From Francisella orientalis FNO12 (lineage in GTDB: Bacteria; Pseudomonadota; Gammaproteobacteria; Francisellales; Francisellaceae), in assembly GCF_001042525.2 (NCBI RefSeq), contig NZ_CP011921.2:310001-374000 (forward strand): 64,000 nucleotides of DNA, written 5' to 3'. The first letter of the stretch is position 1; every line of letters begins with the position of its first letter. The position numbers and the translations under genes were made by a program. Shown here piece after piece: positions 48,158 to 57,363 of the stretch. The notes below the pieces were generated by a model. The model was not told the DNA's origin and searched no databases. It saw only the letters and a list, made by a program, of their open reading frames with translations.

Positions 48158-48312
48158 TTCTTAGTTTAATTGTAGCTAAAACCATAAAAACCATACAAAA
48201 GTAGTGGGCTATATTTATAAGTTAGAGAAATATTTAGGTTAGTTCATCACCAATATTGATAATCAATTTGTTAAGTAAGGAGTTAAAAAATAAAAAAATT
48301 CAGAGAATAAAT

Positions 48313-49503
48313 TTATTTGTTGTTATAAGCTTTGATAGCTTTATCTAGAAGCTCAAGAGCTCTTTTTAGAGCTTTTTCTTCTAAGATGTATGCTATTCTT
48401 ATTTCATCTTTACCAAGACCTTTAGTTGCATAGAAATCACCTGTAGGAGAAACCATTACTGTTTCTTTATTATCTTCAAAGTCTGTTAGTAACCATAATG
48501 CGAACTTCTCAGCATCATCAATAGGAAGTTTAGCAATTACATAAAAAGCTCCAGTAGGCTTTTCACAAACTACATTATCCATTTTTGAAAGAGCTTCAAA
48601 AGTTATATCTCTTCTTTTTTGGTATTCCGTGTTTACTTCTTTTAAGTAATCTTCAGATACTTCATAAAGAGCTGCGGCACCAATTTGTTCAAGAGTAGGT
48701 ACACATAGTCTAGTTTGGCATAGTTTAGTAACTTCTTTGATGAACTCTTTGTTTTTTGTACAAAGAGAACCGATTCTAGCACCACAAGCACTATAACGCT
48801 TAGATACAGAGTCAACTATGATTACGCGATCTTCAACACCTTTGATGTTGCCGAAAGATGTACAAATAAGACCATCATAAGTGAATTCTCTATAAACTTC
48901 GTCACTTATTATGAATAAGTCTTTCTCTTTAGCTACTTCTGCCAAAATTTCTAATTCTTCTTTAGAGTATACAACACCGGTAGGGTTACCTGGGTTAGAT
49001 ATCATGATAGCACGAGTTTTACCAGTTACACATGCTAGAATCTCTTCTTTTGAAGGTAAGTGGAAACCTTCTTCAGCTTTTGTAGTAATTGGTATAATTG
49101 CTACATCAACCGCAGTTGTAAAACCATTGTAATTTGTATAAAAAGGTTCTGGTACAAGTATCTCTTCGCCAGCATTACAAACAGCAATCGCTGCAAATAT
49201 TAATGCTTCTGAACCACCATTTGTAATTAAGATCTCGTCTTCAGCAAAATCCATACCGAATCTTTTGTAGTATTTTGAGATTGCCTTGATTAGGCTAGGC
49301 TCACCATTAGCTACTGAATATGCGATAGTCTCTTCATCAAAAGCTCTGATAGCATCCATAAACTCACTAGGAGTTTTGATATCAGGTTGACCTATATTTA
49401 GGTGGTAAACTTTTTTGCCTTGCTTTTGAGCCGCTATAGAATATGGCACTAACTTACGTACAGGAGAGGCTTGCATCGCCCTAACTCTTCTTGATAATTG
49501 CAT
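48313..49503 (-). CDS. PLP-dependent aminotransferase (aspartate aminotransferase family)
   Basis: A 396-residue class I aminotransferase. Key motifs are NGGSEALIFA, ISNPGNPTGVVYSKEELE, SDEVYREFTYD and the PLP lysine in VDSVSKRYSACGARIGS. The C-terminal Arg region is DEIRIAYILEE. It resembles AspB/AlaA-like enzymes; the exact amino donor is not clear. A 230-base spacer separates its start from divergent recN. Intact. Confidence 0.9.
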   Translation of the reverse strand: MQLSRRVRAMQASPVRKLVPYSIAAQKQGKKVYHLNIGQPDIKTPSEFMDAIRAFDEETIAYSVANGEPSLIKAISKYYKRFGMDFAEDEILITNGGSEALIFAAIAVCNAGEEILVPEPFYTNYNGFTTAVDVAIIPITTKAEEGFHLPSKEEILACVTGKTRAIMISNPGNPTGVVYSKEELEILAEVAKEKDLFIISDEVYREFTYDGLICTSFGNIKGVEDRVIIVDSVSKRYSACGARIGSLCTKNKEFIKEVTKLCQTRLCVPTLEQIGAAALYEVSEDYLKEVNTEYQKRRDITFEALSKMDNVVCEKPTGAFYVIAKLPIDDAEKFALWLLTDFEDNKETVMVSPTGDFYATKGLGKDEIRIAYILEEKALKRALELLDKAIKAYNNK

Positions 49504-49733
49504 TTAGTAAATCCTTTTTGTTTGATATTGGTTAAGATATACAATTTGATTATAATATATTTTCAAAGCTTAAAAAATTATCAATTAGTAAAAATAAGCT
49601 AATTATTTGAACTTGTTACTTATTATTTATTACCAGCTATTTGATCGAATGCCATTTTCGATTATTAATAAATTTAGAATTTCTACAAAAGTATATATAA
49701 TGAAGGGGTTACAATATTTCGGGTAATATTAGT

Positions 49734-51383
49734 ATGCTAAAACATCTGGCTATTAAAAATTTTGCGATTATAAAATCTACAGAAATTGACTTTAGAGAGG
49801 GTATGACTGTTCTAACTGGGGAGACAGGAGCTGGCAAGTCAATTTTACTTGATGCTTTGAGTTTTGTACTTGGTGCAAGGTTAGAAAAAACGTTTTTACA
49901 AGATGGTAATGTAACTGAAGTTTCGGCAACATTCTGTATCAAAGATAATCAAAAAGCAAAAAGACTATTGGATGAACTTTTTGTTGAGTATGAGAATGAT
50001 GAATGTACATTTAGAAGGGTGATTAATAAGTCTAAACAGAGTCGCTTATTTACAAATGGTAGTGTCGCCAAGGCTACAGATGTCAAAAAAATCTCAGATA
50101 AGCTTATAAATATTTATAGTCAGAACTCTCATCAAGATTTGCTAGATCCTAAATCGCAACTAAGTTTATTAGATAGTTTTGCAAATAATGATGAAGTTTT
50201 AAAAAAAGTCTCTAGTGTTTTTTATCAGTTACAAAAGATAAATGCAGAAATATCAGAGCTTCAGGAGTATGTAGATGGACAAAATAGCCAGCGTGAACTC
50301 TTAGAGTATAAGCTTGATGAGCTTGTGGGATTAAATCTAGAAGAGAATGAGTTTGAAGAGTTATCTCAGCGTCAAAAAAATCTCTCAAGTGTAGATGATA
50401 TTGGCTATAGCCTTAATCATATTTCAAATTTGATGTATGACGCTGATACTAATGTTAGAGCAATGCTAATAGATATTGAAAAAGAGGTATCAAAACTTGA
50501 TGGTGTATCTTTCAGTAATCTTCAGGAGTTGATTTCACAAACTAAGGTGTATGCTCAAGAAAGCTATGATGAGGCACAGAATAGACTAGAATCTCTAGAG
50601 CAAGATCCAGAAGAGCTAGCGAAAGTCGAGCAAAGAATGAGTGAGATATATGAATTTGCCCGTAAACATAAAGTTGAACCTAGCTATATGTATCATTATA
50701 TCCAAGAGCTTCATAGTGAATTGGAAAATTTTAGTCAAGATGGTGAGAAGCTAGTGCAACTTAATCAACAAAAACAAAAGCTTGAGCAAGAATATGATAA
50801 TTATGCTAAAGATCTAAGCCAAGCACGTCAAATGGCAGCAAAAGAATTCTCTAAACAAGTTGAGAAAAGTATTCGCTTTTTGAATATACCTAAAGGTAGC
50901 TTTGTGGCACAGATTTTGTCATCTCAGAATAAGACATCTAAAGGCATAGATGAGTGTCAATTTATGATTAACTTCAATCTAGGCGAGCAACTTGCATCAG
51001 TTAGAAAAGTTGCATCAGGTGGTGAGCTCAGTAGGATAGGGTTGTCAATACAGGCAGTATCAGCGGCTAAGAGATCTTATCCAACATTAGTCTTTGATGA
51101 GGTAGATGTTGGTATATCTGGAGTTACTGCAGAGAAAGTTGGCAAATTGCTCAAGAAGCTATCAGAGAGACTACAAGTATTGTGTATAACTCATCAGCCA
51201 CAGGTTGTAGCTCAAGGTCAAACACATTTACATATATCTAAGAAGTATCTTAAAAATACTACAGAATCAAAAATTATAGAGCTAAATCAGCAACAACGTA
51301 TTGAAGAAATAGCTAAAATAGTAGGTGGAGTAGATATTTCAGAAAATACTCTATCTCATGCTAGAGAGCTTTTAGGTTTGTGA
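49734..51383 (+). CDS. recN: DNA repair ATPase RecN
   Basis: SMC-like ATPase acting early in double-strand break repair. The 549-residue protein has Walker A VLTGETGAGKSILLDAL, long coiled coils (about 150-370), the signature KVASGGELSRIGLSIQ and Walker B TLVFDEVDVGISG. Length normal. With radA it indicates that recombination repair is kept. Intact. Confidence 0.96.
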   Translation: MLKHLAIKNFAIIKSTEIDFREGMTVLTGETGAGKSILLDALSFVLGARLEKTFLQDGNVTEVSATFCIKDNQKAKRLLDELFVEYENDECTFRRVINKSKQSRLFTNGSVAKATDVKKISDKLINIYSQNSHQDLLDPKSQLSLLDSFANNDEVLKKVSSVFYQLQKINAEISELQEYVDGQNSQRELLEYKLDELVGLNLEENEFEELSQRQKNLSSVDDIGYSLNHISNLMYDADTNVRAMLIDIEKEVSKLDGVSFSNLQELISQTKVYAQESYDEAQNRLESLEQDPEELAKVEQRMSEIYEFARKHKVEPSYMYHYIQELHSELENFSQDGEKLVQLNQQKQKLEQEYDNYAKDLSQARQMAAKEFSKQVEKSIRFLNIPKGSFVAQILSSQNKTSKGIDECQFMINFNLGEQLASVRKVASGGELSRIGLSIQAVSAAKRSYPTLVFDEVDVGISGVTAEKVGKLLKKLSERLQVLCITHQPQVVAQGQTHLHISKKYLKNTTESKIIELNQQQRIEEIAKIVGGVDISENTLSHARELLGL

Positions 51384-51516
51384 TTTGTGTAGGAAGTATG
51401 TCACTTAATGCTTGATGATAGTATTTCATGGATATTCATCTGTGTGAATACAACATTGTTATAAGTTAAGTAAGGATTTATATAGCTAAAACTGTATAGA
51501 TGTAGTTATTAGACTT

Positions 51517-52745
51517 TTAACTTCTGATTTGATTATACTGCCAAGAGCTATATTTATCAGAAGTTTGAGTAAAAGCTCTTAGAGATATGTCTTCGGCTTG
51601 ATTAGTATCTAATCTCTCAACATCCACTGAACTGTTAAGACTAGATTGCAGTGAATCCATAGCACTATTATATTGCTCATAAGAACCATTATAGTCACTA
51701 TTGAATCCTTGACTTTCAATACCGTTAATTGAACTAGATACATTCCTTTGTTCATTTTGGATCTCTAAAGATCTTGCATTCGCATCCTGTCTATTTGTAT
51801 TATAGATACTGCTTTGCTGATTAAAGTATTCGGCAGCTTCTGTAGCGCTATTATAGTTACTACCTGCTTGGCTAGACAGCATCGATTCTATATCATCAAT
51901 TCTACCTTGGTAGTAGTCGACACTATTTTGCCAAGATGTTGTATCAACACCATCTGCAGAATTATCAATTAGTTCTTGATAGTAGTCTAAATTAGATTGA
52001 TTACTTTGTATGTTTTGATATTTTTGGTAATCACTGAAAGCAGTGTCTGCATTGCTTTCAGCTGAGCTCATAGTATTTATAAGGTCATTGTATTGACTAT
52101 CTTGTGCTAAAGCTTCTGTTGTTCTATTTTGCCATGCTGTGACAGCATTGCTATGACCATTCATTAAATCACTATCTAGGGTTGCTCTTTGTGATTTATA
52201 TGCTTCATAATCACGGTCTTGATTTTCATCAGATGAGTTACATCCTTTTGGTAAGACACTACTACTTGGGGCAATGTAAGAACCGCTATTGTTATAAAAT
52301 TCAAAGTTAAGTCCAAAATAACCATCATTAATGCTAGACTGTTCTTCAACTATAGATACTGAAAAGTCCATTTAAAAGAATTGTTTTCAATGCTTGGTGA
52401 AAGAGCTATCTGATAGGTTTTTCCATTGATATTGCTTACACCTACGATTCTACCGTTATGCCCAACTATATCACTCATCACGCTAGTATTGGCATCACCA
52501 ATATTAACATCATCTGTGACATTATAGTTTTCTAATTGTTCTTGTGTAGAAACACCATGCGAAAAAAAATAGTCCTGAACATCCTTTTTATAATTATTTA
52601 AATTGGCGGGTGCTTCTGTAAGTTTTGCTCTAGTGACGTAGTTTGAGTATGTAGGCATGACAAATACGGAAAGTATACTAATAATTGCTATAATTATTAA
52701 AATTTCAATGAATGAAAATCCTTTATTGTGTAAAGATTTAATCAT
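51517..52745 (-). pseudogene. PilE-type pilin with long coiled-coil tail, frameshifted
   Basis: Begins MIKSLHNKGFSFIEILIIIAIISIL, a prepilin leader and helix with Glu5. The first frame stops after FKWTFQYL; loss of one T near 52370 separates it from the second frame, which continues VSIVEEQSSINDGYFGLNF and then a 200-residue Gln/Asn/Ser/Tyr-rich, helix-forming tail. Restored length about 410 residues, far above ordinary pilins. By position it corresponds to the third pilin of the Francisella pilA locus. One lesion only. Confidence 0.85.
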
Positions 52746-52870
52746 GCTTTAAGAGAATTCATTAAAAATTTTTTTTATATATAAAAATAGAATAAATTCG
52801 ATTAGTGGTTATGCAAAGGGATATATTGATTTAAGAGAAAAAACTAATAATTTAATTGCTAAATGTATCT

Positions 52871-53294
52871 CTACAAGTTAGAGGTACATTGCCCGTAGTT
52901 AAGGTTGAGGCATTTATAATTATGTGAGCAAGTCCACTGTATAGTGCTACCGTTAACTATAGCATCAAGTTTAATAATATCATTAGGGTTGTCAAAATAT
53001 TGAGGAGAGGTTTCTTTTAAGTTTATATTTATTGAGGCTCCTGATGTTGAACCACTTGATACACTTACTCCTGTCGGGGTGTTATAGCTTTGTTGGGAGA
53101 TATCCTTACTAAGGTTTAAGTCGCTTTCTAATACTAGTTTTAATATTACCAATAATATTTAAAGATTCAATAATAGCTGCACGTTCTTTATTGTTTAGAA
53201 GTATCGGAAGGGCTACAGTTGCCAAAATTGCAATAATTGCTACTACTGTCATTAATTCAACTAAAGAAAATCCTAAGTGATTTCTCTCCATCAT
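52871..53294 (-). pseudogene. PilE-type pilin, frameshifted
   Basis: MMERNHLGFSLVELMTVVAIIAIL is a prepilin leader and N-terminal helix. Near 53150 the frame shifts: the first part ends IGNIKTSIRKRLKP, while the second runs LESDLNLSKDISQQS to a C-terminus with cysteines (WTCSHNYKC, GQCTSNL). Restored length about 140 residues. It lies 40 bases after pilA on the same strand. Confidence 0.87.
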
Positions 53295-53334
53295 TTTAAA
53301 AAGAGTTGAGTAATTATAATGATATGGTTATTTA

Positions 53335-53790
53335 TTAACTAAAACTACAAGGAGAAGGTAATTGCGATGCAGTCATAGCGTTATTACCCGCTACTGCACT
53401 ACCAGTACATGACCAAGTCATTGCACCATTAGTAGGATTATATACGGGCGCTAAACTAATAGTACCTGTCACAGGAGCTGTTAAAGTCATAGTTATCGTA
53501 CCATCAGCAACGGCAGTAGTGTATGCTAAAGAAGAGCTTGACGCACTTGGAAGAGTGCTTCCATTAAATGTTGATCCAAAAGAAGAAACGCCTGTAGTCG
53601 CTCCATTATTCATCACACGCTCAGCGATTTCAGATTTTACACCACCAACATCTGATAATACTGTACCAATCTTAGCACGAGTAGTGTAATTAGAGTACAT
53701 TGGGATAGCAACTGCTGCTAAGATCGCGATAATTGCGATCACAACCATCAACTCAACAAGTGAGAAACCTTTTTGCATTTTCTTTTTCAT
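53335..53790 (-). CDS. pilA: Type IV major-pilin-like protein PilA
   Basis: A 151-residue pilin. Leader MKKKMQKG, then the processed N-terminus FSLVELMVVIAIIAILAAVAIPMYS split here by its Glu5. The globular part ends with a two-cysteine D-loop (WSCTGSAV, SPCSFS). It heads a cluster of three pilins whose other two members are frameshifted. In Francisella PilA is tied to type IV pili and related secretion. Intact; GC-rich spots and Ser/Thr/Ala-rich composition differ from its neighbours. Confidence 0.93.
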   Translation of the reverse strand: MKKKMQKGFSLVELMVVIAIIAILAAVAIPMYSNYTTRAKIGTVLSDVGGVKSEIAERVMNNGATTGVSSFGSTFNGSTLPSASSSSLAYTTAVADGTITMTLTAPVTGTISLAPVYNPTNGAMTWSCTGSAVAGNNAMTASQLPSPCSFS

Positions 53791-54384
53791 AATTTGTTTT
53801 CCTTTTATGTTATTGCTTTTAAATTTTACAATCCAGTAAATTAATTTAATCCACTGTAAACTACATTATATTCTTAAAATTATGTGATGCAAGTATTTTT
53901 ATTATTATTGCATTAATTTAATATTCCAAGATTTAATTTTAACTAAAATAATGATTTTCATTATCACTTAGTAGCAATTGTCGTAATATTTAACTTGATA
54001 GTCTAGTTTTTATACGGCAATGATAAAGCATGAGGATATTGATTTATACCACTAAAACTTAAAAATGTTGTTATTTTGCTCTTTGATTCGAGATTTCTAT
54101 TAGATCTTTGAGAGATTCTCACTTTGGCGAGATATGCACAAAGTTCTCTTTTTTATGCTATGACTTGATCGTAGAATCCAAGTTTAAAGCCTATAATAAG
54201 AGGATCCTATGGCAAGCCACAGGAAGACAAAAATGGTTTTGAAAAGGCTGTTGATTTAATCATCAACTCATTCTCGCGAAGGAGGGAATCTGCCAAGTAT
54301 TTAAGAGATCTGCGTGTTAAGCACGAGGATGACTACTGTTTTTGATGGTGTGTCCTTATTAAAGTCAACAGTCTTTCAAAAGTT
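53791..54384. other. Gene-free spacer (about 600 bases)
   Basis: Between divergent pilA and lpxE. The first 170 bases are AT-rich and should hold the pilA promoter and ribosome site. The remainder contains only short frames in every direction, none of which I recognise, and the repeat at 54268-54291. It may be decayed genic or insertion-sequence DNA. Confidence 0.5.
54268..54291. repeat. Degenerate dispersed repeat, copy B
   Basis: TCATTCTCGCGAAGGAGGGAATCT matches copies at 48132 and 56223 in the shared core and is the closest to the palindromic form CCCGCGAAGGCGGG. Confidence 0.45.
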
Positions 54385-54433
54385 ACTCGGATTAGTTATA
54401 GAACTAAAGCTTTGATTTATAACTAATCCGAGT
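54385..54433. repeat. Perfect 16-base inverted repeat before lpxE
   Basis: ACTCGGATTAGTTATA and TATAACTAATCCGAGT are exact reverse complements across a 17-base loop, ending 55 bases before the lpxE start. No T run follows, so a terminator is unlikely. It could be the paired ends of a lost mobile element or a strong regulatory hairpin. Confidence 0.7.
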
Positions 54434-54488
54434 GGTTAATATTCTGCTATAATTAAAGTTCTAATAAAATACTAACTGCCGAGCAACT

Positions 54489-56195
54489 ATGCTTAAAAAT
54501 GTACTAAAAACTAATTTTAAAGACTTCAAAGAAATCTTTAAAAGACCTAAGCAACACAACTATCATTTACCTAAATATTTACAACTTAAATATACATTTG
54601 TGCCAATATTAATTTTGGTTGTATTTGCATTTTATAATCTTGATACACCTGTTGAGAACTATATCGAGCATTCTATGCCTGAAGCTGTCGACAATGCTTT
54701 TAGGTATATTACAGATGTTGGTAAAGCAGAATATATCTTGATAATATGTGGAGTGATAGTTTTAGTCAGACTATTTATCAATATTGATAAGCTTTCTGAG
54801 AGTACCAAAATTGCTTTTAATAAGATTTGTATATATTCAGGATTTATTCTAGCAACTGTAGCAATAAGTGGTATTGTCGGCCAGGTTCTCAAAATTATAA
54901 TAGGCAGAGCTAGACCGAAATTTTTCTTAGAATATGGATCGCATTATTTTCAGCACTTTCATGCTCCAGGTTATGATTTTGCAAGTATGCCTTCAGGGCA
55001 CTCAATAACAGTTGGTGCGATGTTTATAGCACTTTTTTATATTTTTCCAAAATTTAGATATTTGTGGTACGTACTTATAGTTGTATTCGCTGGTAGTAGA
55101 ATTATAGTTGGTTCTCACTATCCAAGTGATGTGATTTTTGGAGTAGCTTTTGGTTGTTATTGTACCGCATATATATATTATTGGATGTTAAATAGGGAGT
55201 TGCCTCCAAAAAATAAAACCCTAAAGATATTTAATTACTTCTTAATTTATTTTTATAAAAAGATTTCTAAAAAAGCTCCAAAGATTCTACTGAATTTGAT
55301 ATCATATCTAATATCTTTTTTATTCATTAAATTAAGTAATCAAAAAATGACTTTAATCGATGGCAAAAAGCTTTCTATAGATCTAAAAGAGAGATTGGCT
55401 GATCAACTTCGAGAATACAAAGAACAAACAGGTATAGTTCCTAAGTTAGTAGCAATAATTGTTGGTGATGATCCTGCTAGTAAGACTTATGTGGGCTCAA
55501 AAGAAAAAGCCTGTGAAAAAGTAGGTATAAATTCAGAAGTTATAACACTTCCTGAAGTAACAACTGAGCAAGAGTTATTAGAATTGATTGACAAACTAAA
55601 CAACGACTCTAGTGTACATGCTATTCTAGTGCAATTACCGTTACCAACTCATATTAATAAACAAAAAGTTATCTATGCGATCAAGCCAGAAAAAGATGTG
55701 GATGGCTTTCATCCTGCAAATATTGGTAGACTACAGCTTAGAGACAAAAAGTGTCTAGAGTCTTGTACACCTAAAGGTATCCTGACTATGCTTAAAGAGT
55801 ATGGTATACAGACAGAAGGCGCTCATGCAGTAGTAGTTGGGGCTAGTAATATAGTCGGCAAACCTGTTTCTCAGTTATTATTAAATGCCAAAGCAACTGT
55901 TACAACGTGTCATAGGTTTACCAAAGATCTCAAGTCTCATACAACCAAAGCAGACATCTTGGTCGTGGCGGTAGGTAAGCCAGGTTTTATCACAGCTGAC
56001 ATGGTCAAAGATGGTGCTGTAGTTATAGATGTTGGTATTAATCATGTTGATGGTAAAATTGTGGGTGATGTTGATTTTGAGGCAGTGAAAGATAAAGTCT
56101 CTGCGATTACTCCGGTACCTGGGGGTGTTGGACCTATGACTATTACAGAGCTTCTTTATAATACTTTTCAGTGTGCTCAGGAGTTAAATAGGTAG
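54489..56195 (+). CDS. LpxE-like lipid A phosphatase fused in frame to FolD
   Basis: One 568-codon frame. Residues 1-286 are a PAP2-type membrane phosphatase with [23 protein letters not shown] and [17 protein letters not shown], matching Francisella LpxE by motif and by position between pilA and folD. Residues 287-568 (from ATG 55347) are a complete FolD, the methylene-THF dehydrogenase/cyclohydrolase: [61 protein letters not shown]. No stop lies between. FolD may still start at 55347, though no strong ribosome site is seen there. Fused or separately translated cannot be told. Confidence 0.88.
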   Translation: MLKNVLKTNFKDFKEIFKRPKQHNYHLPKYLQLKYTFVPILILVVFAFYNLDTPVENYIEHSMPEAVDNAFRYITDVGKAEYILIICGVIVLVRLFINIDKLSESTKIAFNKICIYSGFILATVAISGIVGQVLKIIIGRARPKFFLEYGSHYFQHFHAPGYDFASMPSGHSITVGAMFIALFYIFPKFRYLWYVLIVVFAGSRIIVGSHYPSDVIFGVAFGCYCTAYIYYWMLNRELPPKNKTLKIFNYFLIYFYKKISKKAPKILLNLISYLISFLFIKLSNQKMTLIDGKKLSIDLKERLADQLREYKEQTGIVPKLVAIIVGDDPASKTYVGSKEKACEKVGINSEVITLPEVTTEQELLELIDKLNNDSSVHAILVQLPLPTHINKQKVIYAIKPEKDVDGFHPANIGRLQLRDKKCLESCTPKGILTMLKEYGIQTEGAHAVVVGASNIVGKPVSQLLLNAKATVTTCHRFTKDLKSHTTKADILVVAVGKPGFITADMVKDGAVVIDVGINHVDGKIVGDVDFEAVKDKVSAITPVPGGVGPMTITELLYNTFQCAQELNR

Positions 56196-56222
56196 CTTAT
56201 AGATTTGATTTTATGATGGGTA

Positions 56223-56293
56223 GTCATACCTGCGTAGGCGGGTATCTCTATACCAATGGGTTGAATTGAAAAGATTCCCGCTTGCTCGGGGAT
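56223..56293. repeat. Dispersed repeat, copy C, as an inverted pair
   Basis: GTCATACCTGCGTAGGCGGGTATCTC (56223-56248) is followed after about 25 bases by GATTCCCGCTTGCTCGGGGATAC, whose reverse complement resembles it. The inverted pair can fold into a hairpin with GC-rich arms between folD and purM. It resembles copies A and B. Confidence 0.5.
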
Positions 56294-56319
56294 ACTAATT
56301 TATGTAGAAAGGAAATAAC

Positions 56320-57363
56320 ATGGCAAGCTTAAAATATGAAGATGCTGGCGTAAATATTGAAGCAGGTAATGAAGCTGTTAATAGAATGAAAGAACATGTC
56401 AAAAAAACATTTACAAAGAATGTTTTGACAGGCTTAGGGAGTTTTGGATCACTTTATTCATTAAAAAATATCATCAATAACTATGATGATCCTATTTTAG
56501 TACAATCAATAGATGGTGTTGGAACTAAAACTAAAGTTGTAGTAATGTGTGGTAAGTTTGAAAATCTTGGTTATGATCTTTTCTCAGCTGCGACAAATGA
56601 TATTGTCGTGATGGGCGCTAAACCAATCACTTTTTTAGATTATGTTGCTCACGATAAGCTTGATCCTGTGATTATGGAAGAGCTTGTCAAGGGTATGTCA
56701 AAGGCGTGTGCTGAGTGTGGTGTATCTTTAGTTGGTGGTGAAACTGCTGAAATGCCAGGGGTGTACCAAGCTGGTGAGATTGACATGGTGGGTGTAATCA
56801 CAGGTATCGTTGATAAAAATAAAGTTATCAATGGCGAGAATATCAAAGAAGGTGATATAGTATTTGGTCTTAGTTCATCAGGATTGCATACGAACGGATA
56901 TTCATTCGCACGTAAATTATTCTTTGATGTAGCTGGCAACAAGCACACTGATACATATCCAGAGCTAGATGGCAGAACTATTGGCGATGTATTGCTAGAG
57001 CCGCATGTTAATTATACTAATATTATCCACGATTTCTTGGATAATTGTATTGATATCAAAGGTATGGCACATATTACGGGTGGTGGATTTATAGAGAATA
57101 TTCCAAGAGTTTTACCACAAGGGTTAGGTGCTGAGATTGTTAAAGATAGCTTTGAAACTCCAGCTATCTTTAGAGTTATGCAAAGAATTGGCGATATTAG
57201 TGAATTTGAGATGTATCGCTCATTTAATATGGGTATAGGTATGACTATAATCGCCAGCCAAGATCAATTTGATAAGATGAAAGAGTTAGCTAAAGAGCAC
57301 ACAAATACAAAACTATATCAAATAGGTAAGATTACAAATACAGGCAAGGTGGAAATTATCTAA
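56320..57363 (+). CDS. purM: Phosphoribosylformylglycinamidine cyclo-ligase PurM
   Basis: Makes AIR in de novo purine synthesis. The 347-residue protein begins KYEDAGVNIEAGNEAV and has SIDGVGTKTKV, AATNDIVVMGAKPITFLDY, LVGGETAEMPGVY and ITGGGFIENIPRVLP. The stop overlaps the purCD start by one base. First gene of the pur cluster, AGAAAGGAA site before ATG. Intact. Confidence 0.97.
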   Translation: MASLKYEDAGVNIEAGNEAVNRMKEHVKKTFTKNVLTGLGSFGSLYSLKNIINNYDDPILVQSIDGVGTKTKVVVMCGKFENLGYDLFSAATNDIVVMGAKPITFLDYVAHDKLDPVIMEELVKGMSKACAECGVSLVGGETAEMPGVYQAGEIDMVGVITGIVDKNKVINGENIKEGDIVFGLSSSGLHTNGYSFARKLFFDVAGNKHTDTYPELDGRTIGDVLLEPHVNYTNIIHDFLDNCIDIKGMAHITGGGFIENIPRVLPQGLGAEIVKDSFETPAIFRVMQRIGDISEFEMYRSFNMGIGMTIIASQDQFDKMKELAKEHTNTKLYQIGKITNTGKVEII

